Shown in pieces: positions 17,379 through 26,655 of a DNA stretch of 64,000 bases (the first letter of the stretch is position 1; the number at the start of each line of letters is the position of its first letter). The notes beneath the pieces are model-generated. The model was given only the letters and a program-made list of their open reading frames with translations. It made no database searches and was not told where the DNA came from. Made by a program: the position numbers and the translations under genes. This DNA comes from Gemella haemolysans ATCC 10379 (GTDB lineage: Bacteria > Bacillota > Bacilli > Staphylococcales > Gemellaceae), in contig NZ_ACDZ02000009.1 in NCBI RefSeq assembly GCF_000173915.1, positions 145,854-209,853 on the forward strand, written 5' to 3'.

Positions 17379-19319
17379 TTAATCTTCTATCTTTTTCCCA
17401 AAACTTAGTGATGCGATTAATAGTAATGCACCTAATACTGCACCAATTACTAAAGCTAATAGATACATAGGCCAATTACTTACAGCACCTGCTGCGATAG
17501 CAAAAATTCCTCCGTGAGGAGCTTTTGATACAGCTCCAAAAGTCATACTTAACGCTCCAGCGATACCACTTGAGATGAATAACGGTGGAATAACACGTGT
17601 TGGGTTACTTGCTGCGAATGGGATAGCTCCTTCTGTGATGAATGATAATCCCATTACGTAGTTTACTAACGCTCCACTACGTTGAGCTTTTGGCCAGATG
17701 TTTTTGTTGATTGTTGCTGAAACAGCGATTGCTAATGGAGGTACCATACCACCGATCATAACTGCTGCCATTACATCACTCCCTGCTGAACCAGCAGATG
17801 TTAATAGCGCTGTACCTGTTACGTAAGCAGCTTTGTTAATTGGACCACCCATATCGATAGCCATCATCGCAGCTACTACGAATCCAAGGATGAATTTACC
17901 GCTTCCGTTAAGACTTTCGATAAAGTGTTTTAATCCTTCCATAACACTTGCCATCGGCGCGTTGATTAGGAAGATCATTAGTAATCCCATGATTAGTGAC
18001 CCTAAGATAGGGAATAGGAAGATTGGTTTAATACCGTCTAATGAACGAGGCATCCAGCTGAATGAAATTTTTAATACTTGGATAATACCACCAGCTAAGA
18101 ACCCGGCTACTAACGCTCCTAAGAATCCTGAAGGAGTGTATGCTAATAAATCACTTTTCAGACCTAAAATACTTGGATCAGCTAAAATACCACCAATCAT
18201 ACCAACAATGAATCCAGGACGGTCAGCGATAGAACGACCGATGAATCCAGCTAGGATTGGTAACATCATACTAAATGAAATTTTACCGAAGTAGAATAAC
18301 ACTTCTGCAACTTTGTTGTAAGATGGGTCTTTCGGATCAAATGAGTTAATACCCCAGATGAATGATAATGCGATAAGAATACCACCAGCTACTACGAATG
18401 GTAGCATGTTGCTTACACCTTCCATTAGGTGTTTGTAAGCACGACGTCCGATACTTTCATTTGCTGAAGAATCTTCTGAAGCATCTACTGCTCCGTCGTG
18501 TTTGTAGATAGGGGCTTTTCCATCTAGGATTGTTTGAATAAGTTCTTCTGGTTTGTTAATTCCGTCCGCAACTTTTGTCATAATTGTTGGACGTCCATCA
18601 AAACGTGCAACTTCTACTTTTTTATCAGCCGCAACGATGATTCCCGCTGCTCTTTCGATATCTTCTTTTGTAAGTTTGTTTTCTACACCGATTTGACCGT
18701 TTGTTTCTACTTTAACATCTAGTCCCATCGCTTTAGCTGTTTCTTTGATTTTTTCCGCAGCCATGAATGTGTGAGCAATACCTGTTGGACAAGCTGTCAC
18801 CGCAATGATATATGGTTTTTCTCCACTTGGAGCTGCTGTTTTTTCTTCTTTTGGAGCTTCTGTTTTCGCTACGAAGTCTGCAAATACTTTTTCTACGTCT
18901 TCTTTCGTAGTAGCTTTATCTAATCCTACTTTTACATCTGCATCCATTAGAGCTTGTGATAATGAAGCTAGAGCTTTAAGGTGCTCATCTGCTCCACCAT
19001 CTGGCGCACAAATCATAAAGATGTGTTTAGCTGGTTGTCCGTCAAAACTTTCCCACTCAACACCTTCGTCACTTTTCGCGTAAACGATCATCGCTTTATC
19101 GAAGTCTGCACTTTTTGCATGAGGGATAGCTATATTTTCTCCTACACCTGTAGTTGATTGAGCTTCACGAGCTAGTAAGGCGTTTAAGAAGTTTTCTTTA
19201 CTAGCGATAATATTTTTTTCCACTAACATGCTTGTTAGTTTATTCAGAGCTTCTTTTTTGTCAGCAGCGCTGAATCCGAATTGAACTAAGTCATAATTTA
19301 GAACATCTGTTAATTTCAT
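17379..19319 (-). CDS. fruA: Fructose-specific PTS transporter EIIABC
   Basis: A 646-residue enzyme II that imports fructose and phosphorylates it to fructose-1-phosphate. EIIA is N-terminal (residues 1-150, phospho-accepting H67 in GENIAIPHAK). EIIB follows (about 168-265, phosphocysteine C177 in ACPTGIAHT, the fructose-class loop). The C-terminal EIIC has about nine membrane segments and the signature MAIDMGGPINKAAY. It is the last gene of fruR-fruK-fruA, lying 71 nt after fruK. Length and domain order match Firmicutes FruA. Start ATG at 19319 is preceded by AAGGAGAA. Confidence 0.95.
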   Translation of the reverse strand: MKLTDVLNYDLVQFGFSAADKKEALNKLTSMLVEKNIIASKENFLNALLAREAQSTTGVGENIAIPHAKSADFDKAMIVYAKSDEGVEWESFDGQPAKHIFMICAPDGGADEHLKALASLSQALMDADVKVGLDKATTKEDVEKVFADFVAKTEAPKEEKTAAPSGEKPYIIAVTACPTGIAHTFMAAEKIKETAKAMGLDVKVETNGQIGVENKLTKEDIERAAGIIVAADKKVEVARFDGRPTIMTKVADGINKPEELIQTILDGKAPIYKHDGAVDASEDSSANESIGRRAYKHLMEGVSNMLPFVVAGGILIALSFIWGINSFDPKDPSYNKVAEVLFYFGKISFSMMLPILAGFIGRSIADRPGFIVGMIGGILADPSILGLKSDLLAYTPSGFLGALVAGFLAGGIIQVLKISFSWMPRSLDGIKPIFLFPILGSLIMGLLMIFLINAPMASVMEGLKHFIESLNGSGKFILGFVVAAMMAIDMGGPINKAAYVTGTALLTSAGSAGSDVMAAVMIGGMVPPLAIAVSATINKNIWPKAQRSGALVNYVMGLSFITEGAIPFAASNPTRVIPPLFISSGIAGALSMTFGAVSKAPHGGIFAIAAGAVSNWPMYLLALVIGAVLGALLLIASLSFGKKIED

Positions 19320-19390
19320 TTCTTTCTCCTTTGTTAATTATATATTTCCGAGGAAATATTTTATTTTTCTATAAATAATTTATTAAAATT

Positions 19391-20308
19391 TTATTTTAAT
19401 TTCTTAACTTCGATTTGTGGTAGTAATTCTTCAATTAACTTTTTATTTCCTACTCCTACTGAGAATGATGTCGCACCACCTGCAGCAGATGCATAGCGTA
19501 GGGCTTCTTGGTAGTCTTTTGTTTCATTGTATTTTGCAACGAACATCGCAAGCATACTATCTCCTGCCGCAACAGTCGATACTATCTTACCTTTAGCTAC
19601 GTTAACTTCGAATACTTCTTTATCTTCAGTTAGCAGTAAAGCTCCGTCTGCTCCACGTGAAACAAGGACGTTTTTCGCTCCACGTTCTTGTAATTTTTCA
19701 GCGTATTGTAAGATTTCTTCTATACTATTTAAGGTTACACCAAACATTTCACCAAGTTCAAATTCATTCGGCTTAACTACAAATGGTTTGTATTGAAGTG
19801 TGTCTAACACTAACTCTTTATTACTGTCTACAACTAATGTTGCTCCTGATGCCGATACTCTCTTAGCAATTGCTTTAAAGTCTTCAACACCCATTCCCGC
19901 GATAACATTACCTGATAAGAATACTACGTCTTCTTTCGTCAACACTTCTAATTTTGTAAAGAAGTCGCTCACGTTATCTAGGTTTACACTACTACTTTGA
20001 CCATTAATTTCAGTCTCAGTTTCTGTAGTTAATTTCATGTTGATTCTAGTCGCTCCGCGCGTTTCTACAAAATCATGTTTTACACCTAAGTTATCTAGTT
20101 CTGATTTTATAAAATACCCTGTGAATCCAGCGACAAACCCCCACGCTTTACTATCAACACCAACGTTGTTTAGTAAGATAGAGATGTTAATACCTTTTCC
20201 ACCTACTACGTACTTCGCTTCTTGGGTTCTATTTAGCTTTCCAAGTGCGAAATTTTCCGCCGTCGTCAGCATGTCAACAGCTGGATTTAAAGTAATTGTA
20301 TAATACAC
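19391..20308 (-). CDS. fruK: 1-phosphofructokinase
   Basis: A 305-residue PfkB-family kinase that converts fructose-1-phosphate to fructose-1,6-bisphosphate. Motifs: N-terminal YYTITLNPAVD, GGKGIN (residues 36-41) and the C-terminal AAGDSM with catalytic base D250. It starts 2 nt after the fruR stop, indicating translational coupling, and precedes fruA. Confidence 0.95.
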   Translation of the reverse strand: MYYTITLNPAVDMLTTAENFALGKLNRTQEAKYVVGGKGINISILLNNVGVDSKAWGFVAGFTGYFIKSELDNLGVKHDFVETRGATRINMKLTTETETEINGQSSSVNLDNVSDFFTKLEVLTKEDVVFLSGNVIAGMGVEDFKAIAKRVSASGATLVVDSNKELVLDTLQYKPFVVKPNEFELGEMFGVTLNSIEEILQYAEKLQERGAKNVLVSRGADGALLLTEDKEVFEVNVAKGKIVSTVAAGDSMLAMFVAKYNETKDYQEALRYASAAGGATSFSVGVGNKKLIEELLPQIEVKKLK

Positions 20309-20310
20309 TG

Positions 20311-21066
20311 TTAGTCCTCCTTTATACTTTTTACTTCTATTATATTTTTAAATTTCTTATATTGTTCTGGAACTTCATAAGATACGATAGTTACATCATC
20401 TAATTCGGCAAATTTTTGGAATTTTCTATGTCCAAATTTTGACTTATCAGCAAGAATGTATTTTCTCTTACCATTTTTTAACGCCGTCGCTTTTATGAAT
20501 GCTTCATTTTCTTCAGCTGTCGTCACACCAAAAGTTTCATCTATTCCATTACAACCTACAAAACACATATCAAAACTATATTTCTTCAGTTGTTCGATAG
20601 CTACTGAACCTATGACAGCTTGTGTCGAGTGTTTTATCGTTCCACCTAATATTATTGTATGAATTTTGTTATTAATAAGTTTCGGTAAATGATATGTTGA
20701 ATTCGTCACAACAGTTATTCTTCTATCACGAAGGTATTCTATCATTTCATATGTCGATGTCCCCGCATCAAGATAAATCGTCTGCCCTGATTGTAAGATA
20801 TTATCGCAAATGTACTTCGCAACTTCTCTTTTTTCCTGTAGGAAGTCTGCACGTTTTGATTCGACACTTTCTTCACTACCTCGAGCTGCTGAGCGTTTCA
20901 TCGCACCACCGTGTGTTCTATATAATAAATTTTTATCTTCTAGATTCGTAAGATCACGCCTTATCGTAGCTTCTGAAACATTACAATGTTCCATCAACTC
21001 CTTTAGATTCAATGATCCTTTTTCATCTAATAAATCTAAAATTTTATTCCATCTTTCATTCAACAT
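20311..21066 (-). CDS. fruR: DeoR-family repressor of the fructose operon
   Basis: A 251-residue DeoR-type regulator. The N-terminal helix-turn-helix contains SEATIRRDLTNLE and the conserved RTHGGA. The C-terminal sensor domain has ILGGTIK and CFVGCNGID, typical of sugar-phosphate sensing. As first gene of fruRKA it most likely represses its own operon and is relieved by fructose-1-phosphate (family knowledge). A promoter lies at 21093-21121, with repeated ATGAGYG elements upstream. Confidence 0.9.
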   Translation of the reverse strand: MLNERWNKILDLLDEKGSLNLKELMEHCNVSEATIRRDLTNLEDKNLLYRTHGGAMKRSAARGSEESVESKRADFLQEKREVAKYICDNILQSGQTIYLDAGTSTYEMIEYLRDRRITVVTNSTYHLPKLINNKIHTIILGGTIKHSTQAVIGSVAIEQLKKYSFDMCFVGCNGIDETFGVTTAEENEAFIKATALKNGKRKYILADKSKFGHRKFQKFAELDDVTIVSYEVPEQYKKFKNIIEVKSIKED

Positions 21067-21092
21067 TTTCTTCTCTCCTAACTCCCATGATT

Positions 21093-21121
21093 ATTATATC
21101 TAATATAATATAGCTATTCAA
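21093..21121 (-). promoter_or_regulatory. Promoter of fruRKA
   Basis: Minus strand TTGAAT (21116-21121), 17-nt spacer, TATAAT (21093-21098). It lies 27 nt from the fruR ATG. Confidence 0.6.
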
Positions 21122-21133
21122 TCAAATTCAAGC

Positions 21134-21336
21134 AAAAACACTCATAAATAATCAAAATAAACGATTAAAATGAGTGTTTTATTTTTTATATTTGATTGTT
21201 TTTCTAAATGATGAGCGATTTTTTATTTTCATATTTGTTTCTAAGATTTTTTCATAATGTGTGAGCGATCTTAAATCAGATCAGTTTTTTTGAAATTATT
21301 ACCGCAAAATTTTTTTCCACAAAATAGATGAGCGAT
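21134..21336. promoter_or_regulatory. Candidate FruR operator cluster
   Basis: An inverted repeat AAAACACTCAT (21135-21145) / ATGAGTGTTTT (21170-21180) abuts the promoter. TGAGCGAT recurs at 21212-21219, 21262-21269 and 21329-21336. The hairpin lies upstream of the -35, so it is not a leader attenuator. A multi-site operator is the simplest reading. Confidence 0.45.
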
Positions 21337-21498
21337 TTCTCATTTTTCTATAATAGTCAGTAGAATCAAAAATATGTGTTTCAGTTATTTTTACTCATCT
21401 AAACTCTACACTTCCCTAATTCAATTTTTACTACTCGTAAGTATTATACTCTTGAGTAGTAAAATTACAAAATATGAAAATTAATAAGAACTCCCAAT

Positions 21499-21535
21499 AG
21501 AAAAAGGTTCAAGTTTTGTACCTGAACCTTTTTAT
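21499..21535 (-). terminator. Terminator of the DUF805 gene
   Basis: Stem AAAAAGGTTCA / TGAACCTTTTT, T-rich on both strands, just past the stop at 21560. Confidence 0.8.
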
Positions 21536-21559
21536 TAATCTACTAGATCATCTTATTAA

Positions 21560-22948
21560 TTATCTTCTTTTTTTGAAAGCAACATCTTCTTCAGCTCTAT
21601 TCAGCTTTTGAAGTCTTCTGCTTCTTGCTCCACCAGCAACTGCTACAGTTTCTACTTGGTGAGTTTCTTCAACTTGAGGAGCTGGAGTTTCTACTACTGG
21701 CGCAGTTTCCACTTGTGGCGCTACCTCTACGTGTTGTTCTGGTGCAACATTCACTTCTTGAGAAGCTTGCACTTGTTGTTCTTCTTGAACTTCATTCACA
21801 ACAGCTTGTTCTTGTACTCCTTGTTGTGCATTTGGATTGAACCCTTGTGGTTGTCCTCCGTGTTGCGTATTTGGATTGAATCCTTGTGGTTGTCCTCCAT
21901 GTTGCGCGTTTGGGTTGAACCCTTGTGGTTGTCCTCCATGTTGCGCGTTTGGGTTGAACCCTTGTGGTTGTCCTCCGTGTTGCGCGTTTGGATTGAACCC
22001 TTGTGGTTGTCCTCCGTGTTGCGCATTTGGATTGAACCCTTGTGGTTGTCCTCCGTGTTGTGCGTTTGGATTGAATCCTTGTGGCGCTTGCCCTTGGAAT
22101 CCTTGTTGCGGGCGTCCTTGTGGTGCATTCGGATTGAATCCTTGTGGTACTTGTCCTTGGAAGCCTTGTTGTGGGCGTCCTTGTGGTGCATTCGGATTGA
22201 ATCCTTGTGGTGTTTGTCCTTGGAATCCTTGTTGCGGGCGTCCTTGTGGTGCGTTTGGATTGAATCCTTGTGGCGCTTGCCCTTGGAATCCTTGATTCAT
22301 ACCATTGTTAAATTGCGGTTGATTCGGAATTGGATTACCGAATTGATCATATTGAACTGGTTGTCCAAATGGATTTGCAAATTGGCTATAGTATTGTTGA
22401 GCTTGCGGTGTTTGTCTTAAGAAAAATCTAGCAAACTCACTGTTTGAGTTAGTTTCTACCGCGTTTGATGGTAGTGACATTAACACAAAGAAGAATACAA
22501 TAGCATAAACCGGAGTTAATAAATACACTGAGAAATAACTTAAAATGTAATATAAAGCTATTAAAATAACAATTCCCCATGTTGCAAAACCTACATCACG
22601 TAGTCTTCTTGTGAAACTTGCAGTTAGAGGTAAAATTAAAATAAGTCCAGCTATAAGAATAAATATTCCGAATGCTAATCCTGTTTGAAGAGTAGATACT
22701 CCATCACTTAACGCTCCTCCACTAAGTAGGTAATCTGAGCTGCGGCTTGATTTTCTACCAATACTCGTAATTGAAGAAAACATACCTTGGAATACTATAA
22801 CTGTTAGTAAGATAAGTCCTCCTAAAATACTCCCTACAGGAAACCAGTGTCCAGATACAGATGTATAACCTGTGAAGTCCACGAAACCTTTAAAGAAGTC
22901 TTTAAAAGAAGAACCATAAGTAACATGTTTACGTCTTTGGTCTATCAT
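21560..22948 (-). CDS. DUF805 membrane protein with Gln/Gly/Pro repeat tail
   Basis: A 462-residue protein. Residues 1 to about 165 form a DUF805-like membrane domain with four hydrophobic segments and the typical LTASFTRRLRDVGFATWG. A low-complexity tail follows. Four copies of GFQGQxPQGFNPNAPQGRPQQ (the last merging into the next repeat) lead into six GFNPNAQHGGQPQ units plus one degenerate copy. After that come Val/Glu/Gln-rich sequence and a basic C-terminus (AFKKRR). There is no signal peptide or sortase motif. The DUF805 role is unknown; the tail is probably cytoplasmic and disordered. AGGAGGG precedes the ATG. An in-frame 39-nt minisatellite such as this is expected to vary in copy number. 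Confidence 0.8.
   Translation of the reverse strand: MIDQRRKHVTYGSSFKDFFKGFVDFTGYTSVSGHWFPVGSILGGLILLTVIVFQGMFSSITSIGRKSSRSSDYLLSGGALSDGVSTLQTGLAFGIFILIAGLILILPLTASFTRRLRDVGFATWGIVILIALYYILSYFSVYLLTPVYAIVFFFVLMSLPSNAVETNSNSEFARFFLRQTPQAQQYYSQFANPFGQPVQYDQFGNPIPNQPQFNNGMNQGFQGQAPQGFNPNAPQGRPQQGFQGQTPQGFNPNAPQGRPQQGFQGQVPQGFNPNAPQGRPQQGFQGQAPQGFNPNAQHGGQPQGFNPNAQHGGQPQGFNPNAQHGGQPQGFNPNAQHGGQPQGFNPNAQHGGQPQGFNPNTQHGGQPQGFNPNAQQGVQEQAVVNEVQEEQQVQASQEVNVAPEQHVEVAPQVETAPVVETPAPQVEETHQVETVAVAGGARSRRLQKLNRAEEDVAFKKRR
21832..22300 (-). repeat. Coding minisatellite (39-nt and 63-nt units)
   Basis: Tandem in-frame units inside the DUF805 gene: about seven 39-nt units (21832-22085) and four 63-nt units (22085-22300). 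Confidence 0.85.
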
Positions 22949-22986
22949 AAAACCCTCCTATTGTAATAAAGATAAATTATATAACT

Positions 22987-23015
22987 ATAATATAATAAAG
23001 AGTAACTATAGTCAA
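22987..23015 (-). promoter_or_regulatory. Promoter of the DUF805 gene
   Basis: Minus strand TTGACT (23010-23015), 17-nt spacer, TATTAT (22987-22992). Confidence 0.55.
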
Positions 23016-23174
23016 TTGAAATATGGTTATTCTCTATAATTTTACAACCTTTAGGAATTTAGATAAAAGTTAATTTCACACTATATTTTACATTTCCTTT
23101 CCATCAAACAGATTACTTCTATAAAAAGTAAAGGACTTATCCAAAAACTCTAAATTTTAACAAAGTTCATAGAC

Positions 23175-23280
23175 GCAGTGGTTTATTGATATCTAAATTT
23201 GCTTTATAAAATCTTTTTAGATATTTAATAAACTGCAAGGGAGTGACTCAACAAAATCACGATTTTTGAATCACTCCCCT
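23175..23280. repeat. Intergenic two-hairpin element
   Basis: The first hairpin pairs GTTTATTgATATCTAAA with TTTAGATATttAATAAAC, flanked by GCAG and CTGC. The second pairs GGGAGTGA (23239-23246) with TCACTCCC (23271-23278) around ACAAAATCACGATTTTTG. A diverged copy of the second hairpin lies at 46698-46750, suggesting a dispersed element. It may also end the fabK transcript, although the T run is poor. Confidence 0.5.
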
Positions 23281-23297
23281 AAGATCTAATTTATATT

Positions 23298-24224
23298 CTA
23301 TATTTCTGTTTTTTCCAACACTTCTCGTGCTTCTTTTATTACATCTTCTATTATGTTTTTAACAGGGCGAATTTCATTAACTAGCCCTGCTATTTGTCCT
23401 GCCATAACAGATCCGTTTTCCACATCTCCATCATAAACAGCGCGCCTTAATGACCCTAACGTCAACTCTTCTAACTCCATAAGAGTTGAAGATTGTTCTT
23501 CTAGTTCATGATATCTTTTTGTAAGTTCATTTTTAATACTACGCACAGGTGCTCCGAATTTTTCTCCTGTTAAGGTAGTCGATGTATCGACCGCTTCTAA
23601 GATCATATTTTTATATGCATCTGTCACCGGACATTCTTCTGAAGCTAAAAATACAGTTCCCATCTGAACTCCACTCGCTCCCAAGCAATATGCCGCAGCC
23701 ATTCCACGTCCATCAGCAATACCACCAGCCGCAATTACAGGAATATTCACCGCACTTGTTACCTGTGGTAATAGCGCCATAGTAGTACTAGTTCCAACAT
23801 GTCCTCCAGCTTCCATACCTTCGACAACAACAGCATCACAGCCTAACTCTTCCATTTTCACCGCAGCTTTCACAGAAGGAATAACTGGAATAACTTTTAT
23901 CCCTGCTTCTTTTAAACGTGGCATGAATTTTCTAGGTGTTCCCGCCCCTGTTGTGACGATTTTGACACCTTCTTCAATAACAACATCGATTATTTCATCG
24001 ATATTCGACATCATAAGCATTAGGTTAACCGCAAAAGGTTTATCGGTAAGTTCTTTACACTGTTGAATTTCTTTACGTAGTTCTTCAGGACTCACTCCCC
24101 CTGATGCCAGTATTCCTAACGCCCCAGCATTAGATACTGCTGAAACAAGTTCATGTCTCGCTATTTGAGCCATCGCTCCTTGAAAAATTGGATACTTTAT
24201 CCCTAAAAGATTAGTAATTGTCAT
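23298..24224 (-). CDS. fabK: Enoyl-ACP reductase II, FabK type
   Basis: A 308-residue FMN-dependent enzyme of the nitronate-monooxygenase-like TIM-barrel family; FabK performs the last step of fatty-acid elongation. It matches pneumococcal FabK in MTITNLLGIKYPIFQGAMA, VKIVTTGAG, GMEAGGHVG, IPVIAAGGIADG and VMAGQIAGLV. The start at 24224 is chosen over the frame's first ATG (24284) because GGAGGAT lies just upstream and family members begin this way. It is not inside a fab cluster here; it follows the YeiH gene by 74 nt and may share its promoter. A relative with nitronate-oxidase activity is the alternative. Confidence 0.85.
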   Translation of the reverse strand: MTITNLLGIKYPIFQGAMAQIARHELVSAVSNAGALGILASGGVSPEELRKEIQQCKELTDKPFAVNLMLMMSNIDEIIDVVIEEGVKIVTTGAGTPRKFMPRLKEAGIKVIPVIPSVKAAVKMEELGCDAVVVEGMEAGGHVGTSTTMALLPQVTSAVNIPVIAAGGIADGRGMAAAYCLGASGVQMGTVFLASEECPVTDAYKNMILEAVDTSTTLTGEKFGAPVRSIKNELTKRYHELEEQSSTLMELEELTLGSLRRAVYDGDVENGSVMAGQIAGLVNEIRPVKNIIEDVIKEAREVLEKTEI

Positions 24225-24298
24225 AACTATCCTCCAACATTTTATTATTTTTAATTCCACCTGGCTACACTTCTTAAAAAACACGCTTAGTCGTCTAA

Positions 24299-25285
24299 TT
24301 AGAAAATAAATTTAGCAACTATGTAGCAAACTACCATTAAAATCACCGATGATAAGAAGCACGCTGTGAATACTCGCACACCACGTTCTTTAATAACTTT
24401 AAAGTTAACACTCATACCAAGAGCTGCCATTGCCATACCTAAGAAGATATACGCTGCATCAACGAAATAAGGTGCTAATGGTTTTAAGAAAGTAACATAG
24501 CTTCCTAAAATACTCATAAAGATAAATCCTAAAATAAAGTACGGCATCGGAACTTTACCTTTTGTTTCATCTTGAGTTTTTTTATTAACTACAATTAGCA
24601 CACCTGCCACAACAATAAGCATAAGAACACGTGACAACTTAGTAAGAATCGCAGCATCAAGAGCTACTTGACCACCTGCTCCTCCTGCAGCTACCGCATG
24701 AGCTATTTCATGAAGACTTCCTCCGGTAAATACTCCGTAGTTATACTCATCGAGACCTAAATAAGGTTGCAAGGCTACTTCTATCAAGGTAAATACTGTA
24801 CCAAGTATCGCTACTACCGCAACAGCAAGAACACTGTTATCTGTTTTCGCACGAAGTTGACCACTTACCCCCATAACTGCCGCAGCACCACAGATACCAC
24901 AACCACATGAAGAAAGCAAGGCAAGTTCATGATCAACTTTAAACGCACGACACATAAAGTAAGTTAAAGTAATCATGAATAGTACAATAAAGAAAGCAAC
25001 GACTAATGTTTTCTTCCCTTCGGCTAAAAGTCTATCTAACGCTAGCTTAAATCCGAGTAAAATTATCCCAAGGCGCAAGAACTTATTACTTATAAACGGA
25101 ATATCCGCCTTAACCTGTTCTTTCAATCCTTTTGACGTTTGTAACGTCATACCGATAACAAGCGCAATTACCAAGTGTCCAAAAAGTTTTAACGCTGGTA
25201 CTTGCGCAAGATATTTCGCCACTAACGAAATAACTAACATTATACCTAAGGTATAATAAAAATTAACACTCTTAAATCTTTCCAT
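24299..25285 (-). CDS. YeiH-type (UPF0324) putative sulfate exporter
   Basis: A 328-residue integral membrane protein with about ten hydrophobic segments. SSCGCGICGAAAVMGVSG and GGSLHEIAHAVAAGG are signatures of the YeiH/YadS family, annotated as putative sulfate exporters; transport activity is largely unproven. Length is normal for the family. It has a good promoter (25334-25362) and AAGGGGA before the ATG, and is followed by fabK. Confidence 0.85.
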   Translation of the reverse strand: MERFKSVNFYYTLGIMLVISLVAKYLAQVPALKLFGHLVIALVIGMTLQTSKGLKEQVKADIPFISNKFLRLGIILLGFKLALDRLLAEGKKTLVVAFFIVLFMITLTYFMCRAFKVDHELALLSSCGCGICGAAAVMGVSGQLRAKTDNSVLAVAVVAILGTVFTLIEVALQPYLGLDEYNYGVFTGGSLHEIAHAVAAGGAGGQVALDAAILTKLSRVLMLIVVAGVLIVVNKKTQDETKGKVPMPYFILGFIFMSILGSYVTFLKPLAPYFVDAAYIFLGMAMAALGMSVNFKVIKERGVRVFTACFLSSVILMVVCYIVAKFIF

Positions 25286-25333
25286 AAAAGATTTCCCCTT
25301 TTATAATATTTGTTAAAAAGTACATATAGCTTA

Positions 25334-25362
25334 ATTATACTACTTACCGTACTTCTCTTCAA
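25334..25362 (-). promoter_or_regulatory. Promoter of the YeiH-fabK unit
   Basis: Minus strand TTGAAG (25357-25362), 17-nt spacer, TATAAT (25334-25339). Confidence 0.55.
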
Positions 25363-25437
25363 GGAATCATAAGAATTAATAATATCCATCAATAGTTTTT
25401 CAAATATAAATTTCAATAAATTTCTAAAACTCTATAA

Positions 25438-25470
25438 TAAAAAGACGTAACTTTTAAAGCAACGTCTTTT
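25438..25470 (-). terminator. Terminator of the Gate-domain membrane protein gene
   Basis: Stem AAAAGACGT / ACGTCTTTT with a T-rich 3' side on the minus strand. Confidence 0.7.
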
Positions 25471-25479
25471 ATAATTCTA

Positions 25480-26655
25480 TTATCCTAATAGTACAAACAA
25501 GTAGTGGGCTACAATACCCGCGACTATACCACCTATTGTGTGAGAAAGAATGGCTTTTGAAGATAATTTTCTAACTCCAAGCGCATCCATCATACCGATA
25601 TGTGTACTTAAGTATCCACTCCAACACATTCCCATCGCTGTAAATACTGCGATATCATTTGGTCCAATAAGACCGCTTCTTAAAAATTCTGGTACCAACG
25701 AGATTGCTCCACCCACAGCTCCTAAAGCTGTAATCGGAAAGGCAATCGCTTCTGCAGAGTGGAATCCAAATAGTGGTTCAAGAATAAATTTTAATTTTTC
25801 ACCTAACCAAGGTAGGAAACCTACGCCTTCATAAGCTGCTCCAGTATATCCTCCAGCAGGCATTTTGAATGTTAACATCATTACAAAAGTACAAACGATA
25901 AGCACTCCTGGAATAATAGCCATACCCATTTCTACTCCTACTTTACCACCTTCTAAGATAGTATCTAGAGTACGTTGAAATAGATTGCCATCTCGTACGA
26001 TTCTAACTTTATCCAGTGATTGACCTTCAACTTCAGCATCTACAACTGGATCTTCAGCTTCATCCCCGTAGTATTTCTTAGTTTGTCTTAACATTAGACG
26101 CACACTTATTATACTACCTATAATAGCTCCGACATTTCCAATAATCGCCGCTTTAACAAAACCAGCTCCTTGTCCCATCATAAACATCGTTACGATAAGC
26201 CCCATACCAAATGCTGTCCCTAAGTTACATAACGCTGGAACTTGGTATTTTTTGAAGAACGCTATAAAACGTTTATCTTTAGAGAATGGAATAATTGCTG
26301 GATTATCTGATAAATACGTCGCTACTGCTCCAGTTACACTTGCTCCAGGCATTCCCCAAAGAGGTTTCATAAGCGGTGCAAATATTTTATTAATTAATGC
26401 TATTGCCCCAAATTCTGATAACAGAGCACTTATTGCTCCAGCAATAACAGCCATCGCCATAATGAAAAATACTGTATTCAGTAATAAATCATGAGCTGTT
26501 GCCATCATAGTTTTAAACATAAGCGGTGTTCCCATTTTTCTCGCCATAAATCCAAATATTGAGAAGAATATCGCTAAAAAGACAAATGTTTCCAAACTTA
26601 CAGCCTTTTTAACAACTACATTCTTTTTATGTTTTCTTGTTGTTTCTTTGCTCAT
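25480..26655 (-). CDS. Nucleoside-recognition (Gate) domain membrane protein
   Basis: A 391-residue polytopic membrane protein with about nine helices. MAMAVIAGAISALLSEFGAI and a second half repeating similar helices (GMAIIPGVLIVCTFVMM) match the Gate/nucleoside-recognition family, the CD0519/SpmA-B-like group. The central hydrophilic loop (about residues 185-230) is acidic. Substrate unknown. The start at 26655 has AAAGGAAG upstream, whereas the frame's first ATG overlaps that site. It is monocistronic with its own promoter and terminator. Confidence 0.75.
   Translation of the reverse strand: MSKETTRKHKKNVVVKKAVSLETFVFLAIFFSIFGFMARKMGTPLMFKTMMATAHDLLLNTVFFIMAMAVIAGAISALLSEFGAIALINKIFAPLMKPLWGMPGASVTGAVATYLSDNPAIIPFSKDKRFIAFFKKYQVPALCNLGTAFGMGLIVTMFMMGQGAGFVKAAIIGNVGAIIGSIISVRLMLRQTKKYYGDEAEDPVVDAEVEGQSLDKVRIVRDGNLFQRTLDTILEGGKVGVEMGMAIIPGVLIVCTFVMMLTFKMPAGGYTGAAYEGVGFLPWLGEKLKFILEPLFGFHSAEAIAFPITALGAVGGAISLVPEFLRSGLIGPNDIAVFTAMGMCWSGYLSTHIGMMDALGVRKLSSKAILSHTIGGIVAGIVAHYLFVLLG

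Larger units (their letters stand above)
21067..21559. other. Regulatory region upstream of fruR
   Basis: Contains the fruR promoter, an inverted repeat, three further TGAGCGAT elements and the terminator of the DUF805 gene. No ORF seen. Confidence 0.6.
22949..23297. other. Intergenic region with promoter and structured repeat
   Basis: Holds the DUF805 promoter (22987-23015) and a two-hairpin element (23175-23280). No gene. Confidence 0.5.

Noticed and set aside
21837..22295. Plus-strand Cys/Pro/Gly-rich ORF (NPCGCPPCC repeats)
   Set aside because: It is the antisense shadow of the DUF805 repeat tail; no ribosome binding site and the composition is forced by the minisatellite.
21832..22300. 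CRISPR-like regular repeats
   Set aside because: Units are contiguous, in frame and coding, with no unique spacers; no cas genes in the window.
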